A DNA stretch of 64,000 bases from Paraplanobispora takensis (GCF_016863195.1 NZ_BOOK01000038.1:1-64000), one strand, 5' to 3'; numbered from the stretch's first letter, positions 54,555 through 62,719 are shown. The notes: generated from the sequence alone by a model not told the origin. Numbers and translations are program-made.

Positions 54555-54675
54555 GGGTTCCCGGTGGATTGTTGTCACCGGATGTGAGAAACCCTCGCCT
54601 CATCGGAGCGGGAGAGCGCGGCGGCCGGGCCGGCGAGCCTGCCACTAGAGTCGGGCGCACAGGATTGGAGTGGCC

Positions 54676-55305
54676 GTGACGAGCACACCGCTCACCAGGA
54701 GTGAGGCCAAGGACCGGACCAGGCGCCGGTTGCTCCGCTCCGCCCTGGCCATCCTCGACGAGGAGGGGGAGGCCGGCCTCACCACCGTCAAGGTGGCGAA
54801 GGCGGCCGGGATCGCCCAGTCGAGCTTCTACGTGCACTTCAAGGACATGCAGGACCTGCTCAAGGCCCTCGCCGTCGAGAGCGGGCACCGGCTGCGCGCC
54901 TCCATGCGCGAGGCCCGGCTCCGGGCGGGCGAGACGCCCAGCGACGAGGAGCCCTACCGCGACACCTTCCGCATCCCGCTGGAGGCCATCTGCCGCCACC
55001 CGGAGCTGCTGCGCATCCAGCTGCGCGCCCGGCACGACCCGTCGTCGCCGCTGCAGGGGTTCGCGGCCGAGACCGCCGCCGTCTACCGCGCCCACCTGGC
55101 CGCCGATCTGGCCGCCCTCGGCTGGGCCGCCGACGACGAGCGCGGCCGGCGCCGCCTGGAGATGGTCGCCGACGGGCTCAACTCGCTGACCAACGCCATG
55201 GCGCTGGGGCACATCGAGGGGCGCTACCCCGACGTGGAGGAGACCGTCGACGTCCTGGTGGCCTTCTCCAAGGGGTGCATGCACGTGCTGAAGACCTCCG
55301 GCTGA
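54676..55305 (+). CDS. TetR family transcriptional regulator
   Basis: 209-residue TetR repressor. The helix-turn-helix is in TTVKVAKAAGIAQSSFYVHFKDMQDLL at about residues 38-64; the C-terminal ligand domain is of the type with a final helical repeat and no Cys. GTG at 54676 is chosen since GGAG is 5 bp upstream; a GTG two codons upstream (54670) has none. It is divergent from the peptide transporter operon, with a perfect palindrome and a possible own -10 (TAGAGT, 54646-54651) between them, so it probably represses the transporter. Confidence 0.92.
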   Translation: MTSTPLTRSEAKDRTRRRLLRSALAILDEEGEAGLTTVKVAKAAGIAQSSFYVHFKDMQDLLKALAVESGHRLRASMREARLRAGETPSDEEPYRDTFRIPLEAICRHPELLRIQLRARHDPSSPLQGFAAETAAVYRAHLAADLAALGWAADDERGRRRLEMVADGLNSLTNAMALGHIEGRYPDVEETVDVLVAFSKGCMHVLKTSG

Positions 55306-55335
55306 CGGCCCGCCGCGAAATTCCCTCCGGCGGGT

Positions 55336-55362
55336 TGTCGATTCCGGCGTGGGTCGCACGTC
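55336..55362 (+). promoter_or_regulatory. Candidate ECF42-type promoter before the YCII gene
   Basis: TGTCGA (55336-55341) followed after 17 bp by CGTC (55359-55362). ECF42 sigma factors are reported to use TGTCGA at -35 and CGA/TC at -10 (recalled, not searched). Located 56 bp upstream of the YCII start, it would make the pair autoregulated. Confidence 0.5.
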
Positions 55363-55417
55363 ATAGAGGCACGCGCGCCGCCCCGGCGCGCGAGGAGCAC
55401 AGGGAAGGAACACGCAC

Positions 55418-55762
55418 ATGAAGTACGTGCTGCTGGCCGTCGGTGACGAGAAGGTCTGGGAGCAGGCCGGCCCGGCCGAGCGGGAGGCCGTCTTCGCCGG
55501 CTGGGAGCGTTTCGACCGGCTGCTGAAGTCCAGGAACGCCGACCGGGGCGGCGAGGAGCTGGCCTCCTCCGCCACCGCCACCACCGTCAGGAAGGACGGC
55601 GACCAGGTGATCATCACTGACGGCCCCTACGCGGAGGCGACCGAACAGATCGGCGGGTTCGTCATCGTGGAGGCCAGGGACCTGGACGAGGCGATCGAGT
55701 TCGCCAAGGCCTGCCCGTCGGGGACCGTGGAGATCCGCCCCGTGGTCGAGTACCAGGGCTGA
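55418..55762 (+). CDS. YCII/DGPF domain protein, ECF42 partner
   Basis: 114-residue ferredoxin-like fold protein of the YCII-related family. It has the DGPF motif in the form TDGPYAEATEQIGGFVIVEA. DGPF proteins are the constant genomic partners and presumed targets of ECF42 sigma factors. AAGGAA precedes the ATG. It is followed after 33 bp by the sigma gene on the same strand. Biochemical role unknown; some YCII relatives are small enzymes on muconolactone-like substrates. Confidence 0.92.
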   Translation: MKYVLLAVGDEKVWEQAGPAEREAVFAGWERFDRLLKSRNADRGGEELASSATATTVRKDGDQVIITDGPYAEATEQIGGFVIVEARDLDEAIEFAKACPSGTVEIRPVVEYQG

Positions 55763-55794
55763 TCCTCCACGTGCGGGCGGATGCGGAGATCTCC

Positions 55795-57126
55795 ATGGCG
55801 CAGGACGCGGTGCCGGAGGGTACGGCGGGCGTGATCACGACCGGCTCGGATGGCCTGAACGGCGCGGCGGGCGGCCCGGAGGGTACGGCGGGCGCGACGG
55901 CGGCCGAGCGGGCCTACCGGGAGCACTGGGCACGGCTGCTGGCCCTGCTCACCGCCGAGCTGCGCGACCTGGATCTCGCCGAGGAGTCCCTGCAGGACGC
56001 CTTCGCCGCGGCGGTCGCCGCCTGGCCCCCGGAACCGGCCAGCCCGCCCGCCTGGCTGCTCACCGCGGCGCGCAGGCGGGCCATGGACCGGCTCAGGCAC
56101 GGCGCCGTCATGGCCAGGAAGCTGCCACTGCTGATCGTGGACGAGCCGGAGCCGTCCCCCGCCATTCCCGACGAGCGGCTCCGGCTGATCTTCGTCTGCT
56201 GCCACCCGGCGCTGTCCATGGACGCCCGGGTGGCCCTGACCCTGCGCTGCGCGGGAGGTCTGACCACCCGGGAGATCGCCCGGATGTTCCTGGTCCCGGA
56301 GGCCACCATGGCCGCCAGGATCACCCGGGCCAAGAAGAAGATCGCCCAGGCCGGGATCCCGTACCGGGTGCCGTCGGGGGCGGAGCTGGCCGGGCGCCGC
56401 GACGGGGTGCTGGCGGTGATCTACCTGATCTTCACCGAGGGGTACGCCGCCACCGGAGGGGACCGGCTCATCCGCGAGGAGCTCGCCGCCGAGGCGATCG
56501 CCCTGGGCCGGATGATCCGGGAACTGCTGCCCGCGGAGGCGGAGGTGGACGGGCTGCTGGCGCTCATGCTGCTGCACCACGCCCGGTGCGAGGCCCGGCT
56601 CGGCCCCGCCGGCGAACTGATCCGCCTGTCCGAACAGGATCGCTCGCGCTGGCGCCGGGAGGAGATCGCCGAGGCGGTCGCCCTGCTGCGGGAGACGGCC
56701 CCGCACGGCCCGCCCGGCCCCTACCTGCTGCAGGCGGCGATCGCCGTCGAGCACGCGGCCGCCGCCCGCGCCGAGGACACCGACTGGCCCGCCATCGCCC
56801 GGCTGTACGGCGGGCTGGAGCAGATCACCGGATCGGCGGTGGTCCGGCTCAACCGGGCGGTGGCGGTCGCCGAGGCCGAGGGACCCGAGGCGGGCCTGGA
56901 ACTGCTGGAAGGGCTGGACGGGGCGCTGGGCCGCCACCACCTCCTGCACGCCACCCGGGCCGAACTGCTGCGCCGGCTGGGCCGTGACCGGCAGGCGCTG
57001 GAGGCCTACGGCCGGGCCCTGGAGGCCGTCGGCACCGACCCGGAACGCGCCTTCCTGCTGTCGCGCCGGGCGGACCTCTCGGCGTCCGCCACCGGCCCGG
57101 GAACAGGGGCCGGCAGTCCCCACTGA
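55795..57126 (+). CDS. ECF42-type sigma factor with C-terminal helical extension
   Basis: 443-residue RNA polymerase sigma factor. Region 2 about 35-100 (LRDLDLAEESLQDAF and PPAWLLTAARRRAMDRLRH), region 4 about 125-185 (LRCAGGLTTREIARMFLVPE, then AARITRAKKK), followed by an about 260-residue DUF6596/TPR-like domain (IYLIFTEGYAATGGDRLIRE; repeated Ala/Leu helices) that replaces an anti-sigma factor as control module in ECF42. No anti-sigma gene is adjacent, as expected. ATG at 55795 has GGAG 8 bp upstream; the GTG at 55771 is a weaker choice. It probably switches on its own operon. Confidence 0.93.
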   Translation: MAQDAVPEGTAGVITTGSDGLNGAAGGPEGTAGATAAERAYREHWARLLALLTAELRDLDLAEESLQDAFAAAVAAWPPEPASPPAWLLTAARRRAMDRLRHGAVMARKLPLLIVDEPEPSPAIPDERLRLIFVCCHPALSMDARVALTLRCAGGLTTREIARMFLVPEATMAARITRAKKKIAQAGIPYRVPSGAELAGRRDGVLAVIYLIFTEGYAATGGDRLIREELAAEAIALGRMIRELLPAEAEVDGLLALMLLHHARCEARLGPAGELIRLSEQDRSRWRREEIAEAVALLRETAPHGPPGPYLLQAAIAVEHAAAARAEDTDWPAIARLYGGLEQITGSAVVRLNRAVAVAEAEGPEAGLELLEGLDGALGRHHLLHATRAELLRRLGRDRQALEAYGRALEAVGTDPERAFLLSRRADLSASATGPGTGAGSPH

Positions 57127-57172
57127 ACACACCTGTCACCCGGAAGTGGAATAACCACCCCCCGAAGTCCGT

Positions 57173-57178
57173 TAGAGT
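57173..57178 (+). promoter_or_regulatory. -10 element of the candidate small RNA
   Basis: TTAGAGT (TAGAGT at 57173-57178) lies 7 bp before 57185, where the candidate RNA helix begins. No convincing -35 is seen. Confidence 0.45.
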
Positions 57179-57184
57179 CATCGT

Positions 57185-57291
57185 GCCGATGTGGTTTGTG
57201 TCCCCCGGGCCGCAAATTACCGCCTTCACGGAATACCGTTCGGCTGGAGCCGTGTTGTGCCTCTCGCCGAGGAGGCGACCGCCACATCGGC
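57185..57291 (+). ncRNA. Candidate structured small RNA
   Basis: The ends pair perfectly over 10 bp: GCCGATGTGG (57185-57194) with CCACATCGGC (57282-57291), closing a 107-nt element. Inner hairpins are visible, such as CGGC-TGGA-GCCG (about 57241-57252) and GCCTC...GAGGC (about 57259-57276). A -10 element lies just before it, and a strong terminator hairpin begins 12 bp after it. I do not recognise the family: it lacks the SRP RNA core and the known riboswitch signatures I looked for. It may be an independent RNA or a leader. The 401-bp gap 57127-57527 holds no protein gene. Confidence 0.5.
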
Positions 57292-57302
57292 CTATACTTC
57301 CC

Positions 57303-57331
57303 GCCCCGCGAGGCCCCGCGCCTCGCGGGGC
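57303..57331 (+). terminator. Hairpin terminator after the small RNA
   Basis: Perfect 12-bp stem GCCCCGCGAGGC (57303-57314) with 57320-57331, loop CCCGC, followed by a pyrimidine-rich run. It could end the candidate RNA. The rest of the gap (57332-57527) shows no clear feature apart from the GAGGAG site of the next gene. Confidence 0.75.
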
Positions 57332-57527
57332 GCTCTCGTCTCCGCCCTCCTCCTCCTCTCCGCCGTTCCGCGGACGCTTTTGACCGGATTGTTCTGATCG
57401 CCCGGGAAATAGAGGATGAATTTGGAGGAGCCCTACAAACCCCGGGGCCTCTCTTGTGCGGATGGGCACACCCGCCGGTCCTCGGGGCACCGCCTAATGT
57501 GGTGACCCCGCCCCGTGAGGAGAGCCC

Positions 57528-58178
57528 GTGCTCTATCGCCTGACCAAGATCGTCAGCGCTCCCTTCCTGCACCTTCTGTGGCCGACCAGGGCCATCGGAG
57601 CAGAGCACGTCCCCGACTCGGGCCCGGCCATCCTGGCCTCCAACCACCTGTCGGTCCTCGACTCCACGTTCCTGCCGCTGGTGCTGCACCGCCAGGTGCG
57701 CTTCGTCGCCAAGGCCGAGTACTTCACCGGCAACCCCGTCACCGCGGCGTGGATGCGGGCCACCGGCCAGATCCCCATCGACCGGCAGAGCCCCACCGCC
57801 GCACAGGACATGCTCGACGCCGCCGCCCGGGTGCTCAGGGAGGGCGGGCTGTTCGGCATCTACCCCGAGGGCACCCGCTCCCCCGACGGCCGCCTCTACC
57901 GGGGCAAGGTCGGGGTCGCCTGGCTGGCCCTGGCCACCGGGGCCCCGGTGATCCCGGTCGCCATGTCCGGCACCGACAAGGTCCTGCCGATCGGCGCCTC
58001 GACCCCCCGGCTCGGCCGGGTGGGGGTGCGCATCGGCGAGCCGCTGAGGTTCACCGGCTCGGAGACCAGCGCCCGCGACCGGCGCCGGGTGACCGACGAG
58101 ATCATGACGGCGATCCAGAAGCTCTCCGGGCAGGAGTACGTCGGGAGCTACGCCCCGGCCCGCAACCAGACCGGCTGA
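57528..58178 (+). CDS. plsC: 1-acylglycerol-3-phosphate acyltransferase
   Basis: 216-residue PlsC-type acyltransferase that makes phosphatidic acid at the membrane. Catalytic H-x4-D is H40-D45 (ASNHLSVLD); the phosphate-binding block is YPEGTRSPDGRLYRGKVG; block FVAKAEYF and the VIPVAMSGTDKVLP segment also fit. GTG start preceded by GAGGAG. It stands alone between the candidate small RNA and a penicillin-binding protein gene; actinomycetes have several such genes, so the exact in-vivo acceptor is unknown. Confidence 0.93.
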   Translation: MLYRLTKIVSAPFLHLLWPTRAIGAEHVPDSGPAILASNHLSVLDSTFLPLVLHRQVRFVAKAEYFTGNPVTAAWMRATGQIPIDRQSPTAAQDMLDAAARVLREGGLFGIYPEGTRSPDGRLYRGKVGVAWLALATGAPVIPVAMSGTDKVLPIGASTPRLGRVGVRIGEPLRFTGSETSARDRRRVTDEIMTAIQKLSGQEYVGSYAPARNQTG

Positions 58179-58303
58179 CCCCGCGGGCGCACCGGCCCGC
58201 CCCCGCCCGCCTGTTCCCGGAGCCCGCCCCGGCCGCTCCCGCGGGCCGTACGCTCGGATCGGCCTCCGCCGGACGGGTGCCTGCCGGGCGTATGACGCTC
58301 TTC

Positions 58304-58332
58304 CTGACATATGTCCGATTGATCGCTAGGGT
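58304..58332 (+). promoter_or_regulatory. Housekeeping-type promoter of the PBP gene
   Basis: CTGACA (58304-58309) and TAGGGT (58327-58332) with an exact 17-bp spacer. A palindrome GACATATGTC (58306-58315) overlaps the -35. Transcription would start about 65 bp before the GTG of the PBP gene. Confidence 0.6.
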
Positions 58333-58403
58333 GAGTCCGCTGAGCGCCCGCCACGGCGGGCGCCGGGTCCAGGGGGCCGGGCCGGACGAACGGGGGTGGC
58401 CGA

Positions 58404-60032
58404 GTGCCGAGCGGCAGGACGATCGCGATCGCGTCGGTGAGCGTCGCGCTGGTGGCGGGGGCCGCCGGCGGGGGCGCGTGGTGGTACCTGCACACCCGCG
58501 GCACCCCCCAGGAGACCGCGCAGCGCTTCACGCAGGCCTGGCAGCGCGGCGACCTGGCGGCCATGCGCGCCGAGCTGACCGCGCCCGCCCCCGCCCTCGA
58601 CCGCGCCTACCAGGACATGCTCAAGGGCTGGGCGGTGGAGAGCACCGCCGTACGGCTCGACTCGGTGCGCGAGACCGGTGACGACACCGCCCGGGCCGCC
58701 TACACCGCCACGCTGAAGCTGAAGAACGTCGGCGAGTGGAGCTACTCCGGGACCGTGGACCTGGCGGTCGCCGACCGGCACTGGCGGGTCAAGTGGTCCC
58801 CCGCGGCCGTGCACCCCGAGTTCTCCCAGGGGTCCTCCTTCGCGCTGAAGACCAATTGGCCGGAGCGCGCGGCGATCACCGCCGCCGGAGGCGAGCGCAT
58901 CGACGGCTCCGACGCCGGCGGCTCGATCCAGCAGCTCGTGGGCATCCTGGACAAGGCCGGGGACAAGGACGTCAAGAAGCTCGGCTCCTCCTACAAGAAA
59001 GGCGACGCCATCGGCCGCGGCGGCCTGCAGGAGACCTTCCAGCAACGCCTGGCGGGCACGCCGAGCACCGAGATCCAGCTCATCGGCTCCGACAAGAAGG
59101 CCGAGACCGTCGGCACGATCGAGGGCGAGGCGGGCGAGCCGCTGCAGACCACCCTGGACATGCGGGTCCACCGGGCCGCGGTCAGCGCGGTACGCGACCT
59201 GAAGCAGACCGCCTCGATGGTGGTGATCAGGCCCTCCACCGGCGAGATCCTGTCGGTGGTCAACAACACGGGCGGCTTCAACCGCGCCCTGGACGGCGCC
59301 TATCCGCCCGGGTCCACCTTCAAGGCGATCACCGCCACCGGGCTGCTGCAGGCCGGGCTGAAGCCCGGCTCCCGGGTCACCTGCCCCAAGGACGTCATCG
59401 TCGGCGGCCTGGCGATCCGCAACTCCCACCACGCCGGCTACGGGTCGGTCACCTTCTCCGACTCCTTCGCCCACTCCTGCAACACCACCTTCGCCCCGCT
59501 GGCCAAGGAGCACCTGAGCGCCGACGAGCTGGTGCGGACGGCGGAGCTGTTCGGTTTCAACAAGCAGCTCAGCATCGGCATCCCGGTGGGCAAGGGGAGC
59601 TTCCCCCGCGCCGAGAACGACGCCGAGCTGGCCGCCGAGTCCTTCGGCCAGGGGCGGATCACCGCCAGCCCGCTGCTGATGGCCTCGGCCGCCGCCGCGT
59701 TCGCCGACGGCACCTGGCGGCCGCCGACCCTGGTCTCCTCCATCAAGCAGCGCAACGAGCCGCAGGAGCTGCCCGAGGGGGTCACGGACGCGATGCGGCA
59801 GATGATGTCCGCGGTGGTCACCAAGGGCACCGCCAAGGACGCGGGCCTGCCCTCGGGCACCCGCGGCAAGACCGGCACCGCCGAGTTCGGCCCGGCCGAC
59901 GACCTGAAGACCCACGCCTGGTTCATGGGCTACCGGGACGACCTGGCCTTCGCGGTGATCGTCGAGGAGGGCGAGGGCGGCGGCGCGGTCGCCGCCCCGG
60001 TGGCGGCGGACTTCCTGCGCGCCCTGGGGTGA
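58404..60032 (+). CDS. Penicillin-binding protein transpeptidase (PbpA/MecA-N type)
   Basis: 542-residue membrane-anchored transpeptidase. N-terminal helix (about 6-26), an NTF2-like MecA-N domain (about 35-140), a linker/dimer domain, and the transpeptidase domain with S304-x2-K307 (PGSTFKAIT), S358-C-N360 (HSCNTTF) and K489-T-G (RGKTGTAEF). All active-site motifs are intact, so it should cross-link peptidoglycan outside the cell; a monofunctional class B enzyme without glycosyltransferase domain. Length and plan fit the penicillin-binding proteins of actinomycetes with a MecA_N domain. GTG start downstream of GGGGG; promoter with 17-bp spacing upstream. Confidence 0.94.
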   Translation: MPSGRTIAIASVSVALVAGAAGGGAWWYLHTRGTPQETAQRFTQAWQRGDLAAMRAELTAPAPALDRAYQDMLKGWAVESTAVRLDSVRETGDDTARAAYTATLKLKNVGEWSYSGTVDLAVADRHWRVKWSPAAVHPEFSQGSSFALKTNWPERAAITAAGGERIDGSDAGGSIQQLVGILDKAGDKDVKKLGSSYKKGDAIGRGGLQETFQQRLAGTPSTEIQLIGSDKKAETVGTIEGEAGEPLQTTLDMRVHRAAVSAVRDLKQTASMVVIRPSTGEILSVVNNTGGFNRALDGAYPPGSTFKAITATGLLQAGLKPGSRVTCPKDVIVGGLAIRNSHHAGYGSVTFSDSFAHSCNTTFAPLAKEHLSADELVRTAELFGFNKQLSIGIPVGKGSFPRAENDAELAAESFGQGRITASPLLMASAAAAFADGTWRPPTLVSSIKQRNEPQELPEGVTDAMRQMMSAVVTKGTAKDAGLPSGTRGKTGTAEFGPADDLKTHAWFMGYRDDLAFAVIVEEGEGGGAVAAPVAADFLRALG

Positions 60033-60038
60033 TCACCC

Positions 60039-60185
60039 CGGCTGCGGCCCTCCACCCGTCGCACCGCCGCGGAGTGTCCCCGGGTCACGGGCTTCCACCG
60101 GAACGCCGCCGTCGATCCATCCGGGTCACGGCCCTCCACCGGAACACCGCCGTCGATCCGCCCGGCCCACGGTCCTCCGCCCGCC
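60039..60185. repeat. 41-bp tandem repeat, three and a half copies
   Basis: Units start with CCGG at about 60039, 60080, 60121 and 60162; the second and third are nearly identical over 41 bp (CCGGGTCACGG at the start, CCGCCGTCGATCC near the end). They lie in the gap between the convergent PBP and glycosyltransferase genes. They may be a duplication product or part of a transcription-end structure. Confidence 0.8.
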
Positions 60186-60214
60186 GGGTCGCCGTGGAGT
60201 GCCCCGTGGGCACC

Positions 60215-61387
60215 TCACCGGCCGGGGAGGATCTCCTCCACCGCGTCGGCCGCCGCGGGAGCCCCGCCCGCGGCCGTCATCTCCTGCCGCATCCGGGCCA
60301 GCCGCCCGCGGATGTCCTCGTCGGCGGCCACGCTCTCCACGGCGCCCCAGAGCTGCTCCGCGGTGACCTCCTCCGGCGGCAGCACCGTGCCGAGACCCAG
60401 TTCGGCGATGCGGTCGGCGTTGGCCCGCTGCTCGGCCATCTGCGGCACCGCCACCATCGGCACCCCGAAGTGCAGGCTCTCCATCGTGCCGCCCATCCCG
60501 GCGTGCGTGACGAACGCCCGCGCGTGCCGCAGCACGGCCAGCTGCGGCGCCTGCCGGTGCACCTCCACGTTGGGCGGCACCGGCCCCAGCACCGCCTGGT
60601 CCATCCCACCCACGGCCAGCACGACCTGCCAGGGCCGGTCCGCCGCCGCGCGCAGCACGGTGCGGTAGAAGCCGGGCCGGTCGTTGTAGGCGGTGCCGAG
60701 CGAGACCAGCGCCACCGGGAGATCGCCGGAGGGCTTCCACCCGCCCTGATAGGAGCGCTCGGAGAGGGCCGGGCCGACGAAGGCGTACCGGTCGGTGAAG
60801 GTCTCACCGGCGTACTGGAAGGCGCGCGGCAGCATCACCAGCCTGAGCGCGGCCGCATCACCCCGCATGAACGCCTCCAGGCCGCCGAATCCCTGTTCCC
60901 GCAGGAAGCGGCCCAGCCGGACGGCCATGAGCAGGAAGCGCGGACTCAGCGGGTTGACCGTCGTGTACTTCGTGCTCATCGACCAGTGCTCGTTGCTGAC
61001 CAGGTTGGGCCAGGTCTCCACCGCGGGCACCCCCCACCGCCCGGCCAGGATCCGGCCCCACCAGCACATCGGGCCGTCGTGGACGACCAGGTCGGGGCGC
61101 TCGGCCCCCTCCAGTTGCGCGAGCATCGCCTTCGTCTCCTCGAGCAGCAGGCCCATCGCCCGGACGAGCTCCCTGCCGTGCATCTGCGGCACCTTCATGT
61201 CGTCGCGCCCCTCCCAGGTGGAGGTGACCGGGACGACTTCGGCGCCGGTCTCGGCGACGCGTTCGGCGAACGCCGCCGTGGTGGCGTAGGTGACCCTGTG
61301 GCCGCGTCGCACGAGCTCGGCGGCGACCCCCAGCGTGGGGTTGACATGTCCGGCGCCGACGGGGGCGAAGAACGCGATGGTTGCCAT
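60215..61387 (-). CDS. MGT-family glycosyltransferase (macrolide type)
   Basis: 390-residue GT-B glycosyltransferase of GT family 1. N-terminal acceptor domain starts IAFFAPVGAGHVNPTLGVAA. The C-terminal donor domain has FVTHAGMGGTMESLHFGVPM and PQMAEQRANADRIAELGLG, the bacterial form of the UDP-sugar-binding motif. Members inactivate macrolides or glycosylate natural products; substrate unknown. It is divergent from a TetR gene, as for many resistance genes. The probable -10 puts transcription start about 2 bp before the ATG, so the mRNA may be leaderless. Confidence 0.93.
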   Translation of the reverse strand: MATIAFFAPVGAGHVNPTLGVAAELVRRGHRVTYATTAAFAERVAETGAEVVPVTSTWEGRDDMKVPQMHGRELVRAMGLLLEETKAMLAQLEGAERPDLVVHDGPMCWWGRILAGRWGVPAVETWPNLVSNEHWSMSTKYTTVNPLSPRFLLMAVRLGRFLREQGFGGLEAFMRGDAAALRLVMLPRAFQYAGETFTDRYAFVGPALSERSYQGGWKPSGDLPVALVSLGTAYNDRPGFYRTVLRAAADRPWQVVLAVGGMDQAVLGPVPPNVEVHRQAPQLAVLRHARAFVTHAGMGGTMESLHFGVPMVAVPQMAEQRANADRIAELGLGTVLPPEEVTAEQLWGAVESVAADEDIRGRLARMRQEMTAAGGAPAAADAVEEILPGR

Positions 61388-61414
61388 ACCTACGCATTAT
61401 AATACGCACGTATG
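61385..61414. promoter_or_regulatory. Overlapping divergent promoters and operator
   Basis: ATTATAAT (61396-61403) contains a perfect TATAAT on both strands, so the two divergent -10 boxes overlap. Around it lie ATACGCACGTAT (61402-61413, near-perfect palindrome) and arms CATAC/GTATG (61385-61389, 61410-61414). The TetR protein is the likely binder. Confidence 0.65.
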
Positions 61415-61428
61415 AAAAAAGGAGGAGT

Positions 61429-62025
61429 ATGCCGAAAATCGTTGATCACGACGAACGGCGCCGGCACATCGCCGAGGCCGCGGTGCGCATCGCGGGCCGC
61501 CACGGGCTGGACCGCGCGACACTGCGCGACATCGCCGTCGAGGCGGGCATCTCACTCGGAGCCGTGCAGCACTATTTCCGCAGCAAGGAAGAGCTGCTCC
61601 GGCACGTGGTCGGCCACCTGGGCGAGCAGGTCACCGCGCGGATCATGACCAGGGTCGGCGATCTCGGCGACGTCTCCGTGCTCTCCTTCCTGGAGGCCAT
61701 GGCGGTCGAGATCCTGCCGCTGGACGCCCGCCGCCGGGCCGAGCGCCGGGTCGCCCAGGCGTTCGGCATCCGCGCCCCGGACGTCCCGGAACTGACCGAG
61801 CCCCTGCGACAGGGTTACGACTGGGTGCGCGACAACGTCGCCGAGCTGATCCGCCAGGCCCAGGGCGCCGGTGAGCTGCGGCCGGAGCTGGACGCCGAGT
61901 TCGAGTCGATCGTGCTGCTCGCCGTGATCGACGGGCTGTCCTCCGACATCCTGATCGGCGTGCGCGACCCCGGCCAGGCCGTGGAGACCGTGCGCTACCA
62001 CCTGAACCGGCTGGCGGTCCGGTGA
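61429..62025 (+). CDS. TetR family transcriptional regulator
   Basis: 198-residue TetR repressor of the AcrR/BetI-like type with a C-terminal TetR_C_6-like domain. The helix-turn-helix is in ATLRDIAVEAGISLGAVQHY FRSKEELL at about residues 29-56. GGAGG lies directly before ATG 61429; the longer frame upstream (MPYLRIII) covers the promoter and is rejected. It is divergent from the glycosyltransferase gene and probably represses it until a macrolide-like ligand binds. Confidence 0.93.
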   Translation: MPKIVDHDERRRHIAEAAVRIAGRHGLDRATLRDIAVEAGISLGAVQHYFRSKEELLRHVVGHLGEQVTARIMTRVGDLGDVSVLSFLEAMAVEILPLDARRRAERRVAQAFGIRAPDVPELTEPLRQGYDWVRDNVAELIRQAQGAGELRPELDAEFESIVLLAVIDGLSSDILIGVRDPGQAVETVRYHLNRLAVR

Positions 62026-62073
62026 GCCCGCCACCGGGCGGCGTCACGGCGTCACAGGGATAACGTCACGGGA

Positions 62074-62367
62074 TCACAGGGGCAGCGCCGCGGCGTCGTG
62101 GCGCAGGACCATGACGAGCAGGGTCGCGATGAGGGTCGCGATGAGCAGCCAGCTGATCATGATGATGACCGTCGAGCGGCGTGGGCGCCGGCGGCTCCGC
62201 CTGCGTTCCCCGCCCTCGGCGTCGGTACGCCGTCTGCGGCGGCCGTTCTCCCGTCGGTGGACGCGTTCGTTGAACGATTCCAGCCGCGCGGCCAGCCGCG
62301 GGTCCTCGTCGATGAGATGGCGCTCGATCTGCAGCAGCATTCGTTCCTCGTCTTGCGACCAGGCCAT
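62074..62367 (-). CDS. DUF3040 membrane protein
   Basis: 97-residue protein of the actinobacterial DUF3040 family. Typical start MAWSQDEERMLLQIERHLID EDPRLAARL; then an Arg/Glu-rich stretch (about 36-65) and one membrane helix (TVIIMISWLLIATLIATLLVMVL). Function unknown; members are small membrane proteins next to division and stress genes. GGGGAGG precedes the ATG. It converges with the TetR gene. Confidence 0.9.
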   Translation of the reverse strand: MAWSQDEERMLLQIERHLIDEDPRLAARLESFNERVHRRENGRRRRRTDAEGGERRRSRRRPRRSTVIIMISWLLIATLIATLLVMVLRHDAAALPL

Positions 62368-62596
62368 GCCGCACCTCCCCGGGACGCAAGGCGTGTGCCG
62401 ACGTTCTGCCCAATCGTGAAGATCGTTATCCGTTTCGAGGGCTCCGATTTACCGCTTCTTTAGACGGCGGCCACGTCGCCCGGCGGGCGGGATTCTCCTC
62501 ACCGTCACCGACGGGTGATTGGTGTTCACAAAGGGTATTAAGGGCCTCGATGTGTCGATCCGTCACATCACTATCCCAGCCACAACGGGGGAAACC

Positions 62597-62716
62597 GTGG
62601 CAGAGAAAAAGAAGCCCGCCAAGTCCTCAGGAAAACAGAAGAAGGCCGCGATCAAGGCGAACCGCCAGGCCAAGCAGGCCAAGCAGGCCGGCAGGCGTCC
62701 CGACACCGCCGAGTGA
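62597..62716 (+). CDS. Small basic Lys/Ala-rich protein, 39 residues
   Basis: 39-residue protein MAEKKKPAKSSGKQKKAAIK... with 11 Lys and 3 Arg; the second half repeats KQAKQA. GTG 62597 has a strong GGGGGAA site 7 bp upstream. It may bind nucleic acid or ribosomes; the family is not recognised. An upstream ATG at 62519 is possible but has no homology or ribosome site. A small hairpin follows the stop. Confidence 0.55.
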   Translation: MAEKKKPAKSSGKQKKAAIKANRQAKQAKQAGRRPDTAE

Positions 62717-62719
62717 CAA

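Noticed and set aside
57185-57291. SRP RNA, 6S RNA, tmRNA or a known riboswitch
   Set aside because: The SRP core, tmRNA tag region and recognisable riboswitch motifs are absent; so it is left as an unassigned candidate.
47009-60185. Tandem repeats at 47009, 48753 and 60039 as CRISPR arrays
   Set aside because: Units are directly adjacent without spacers, copies are few and no cas genes are present.
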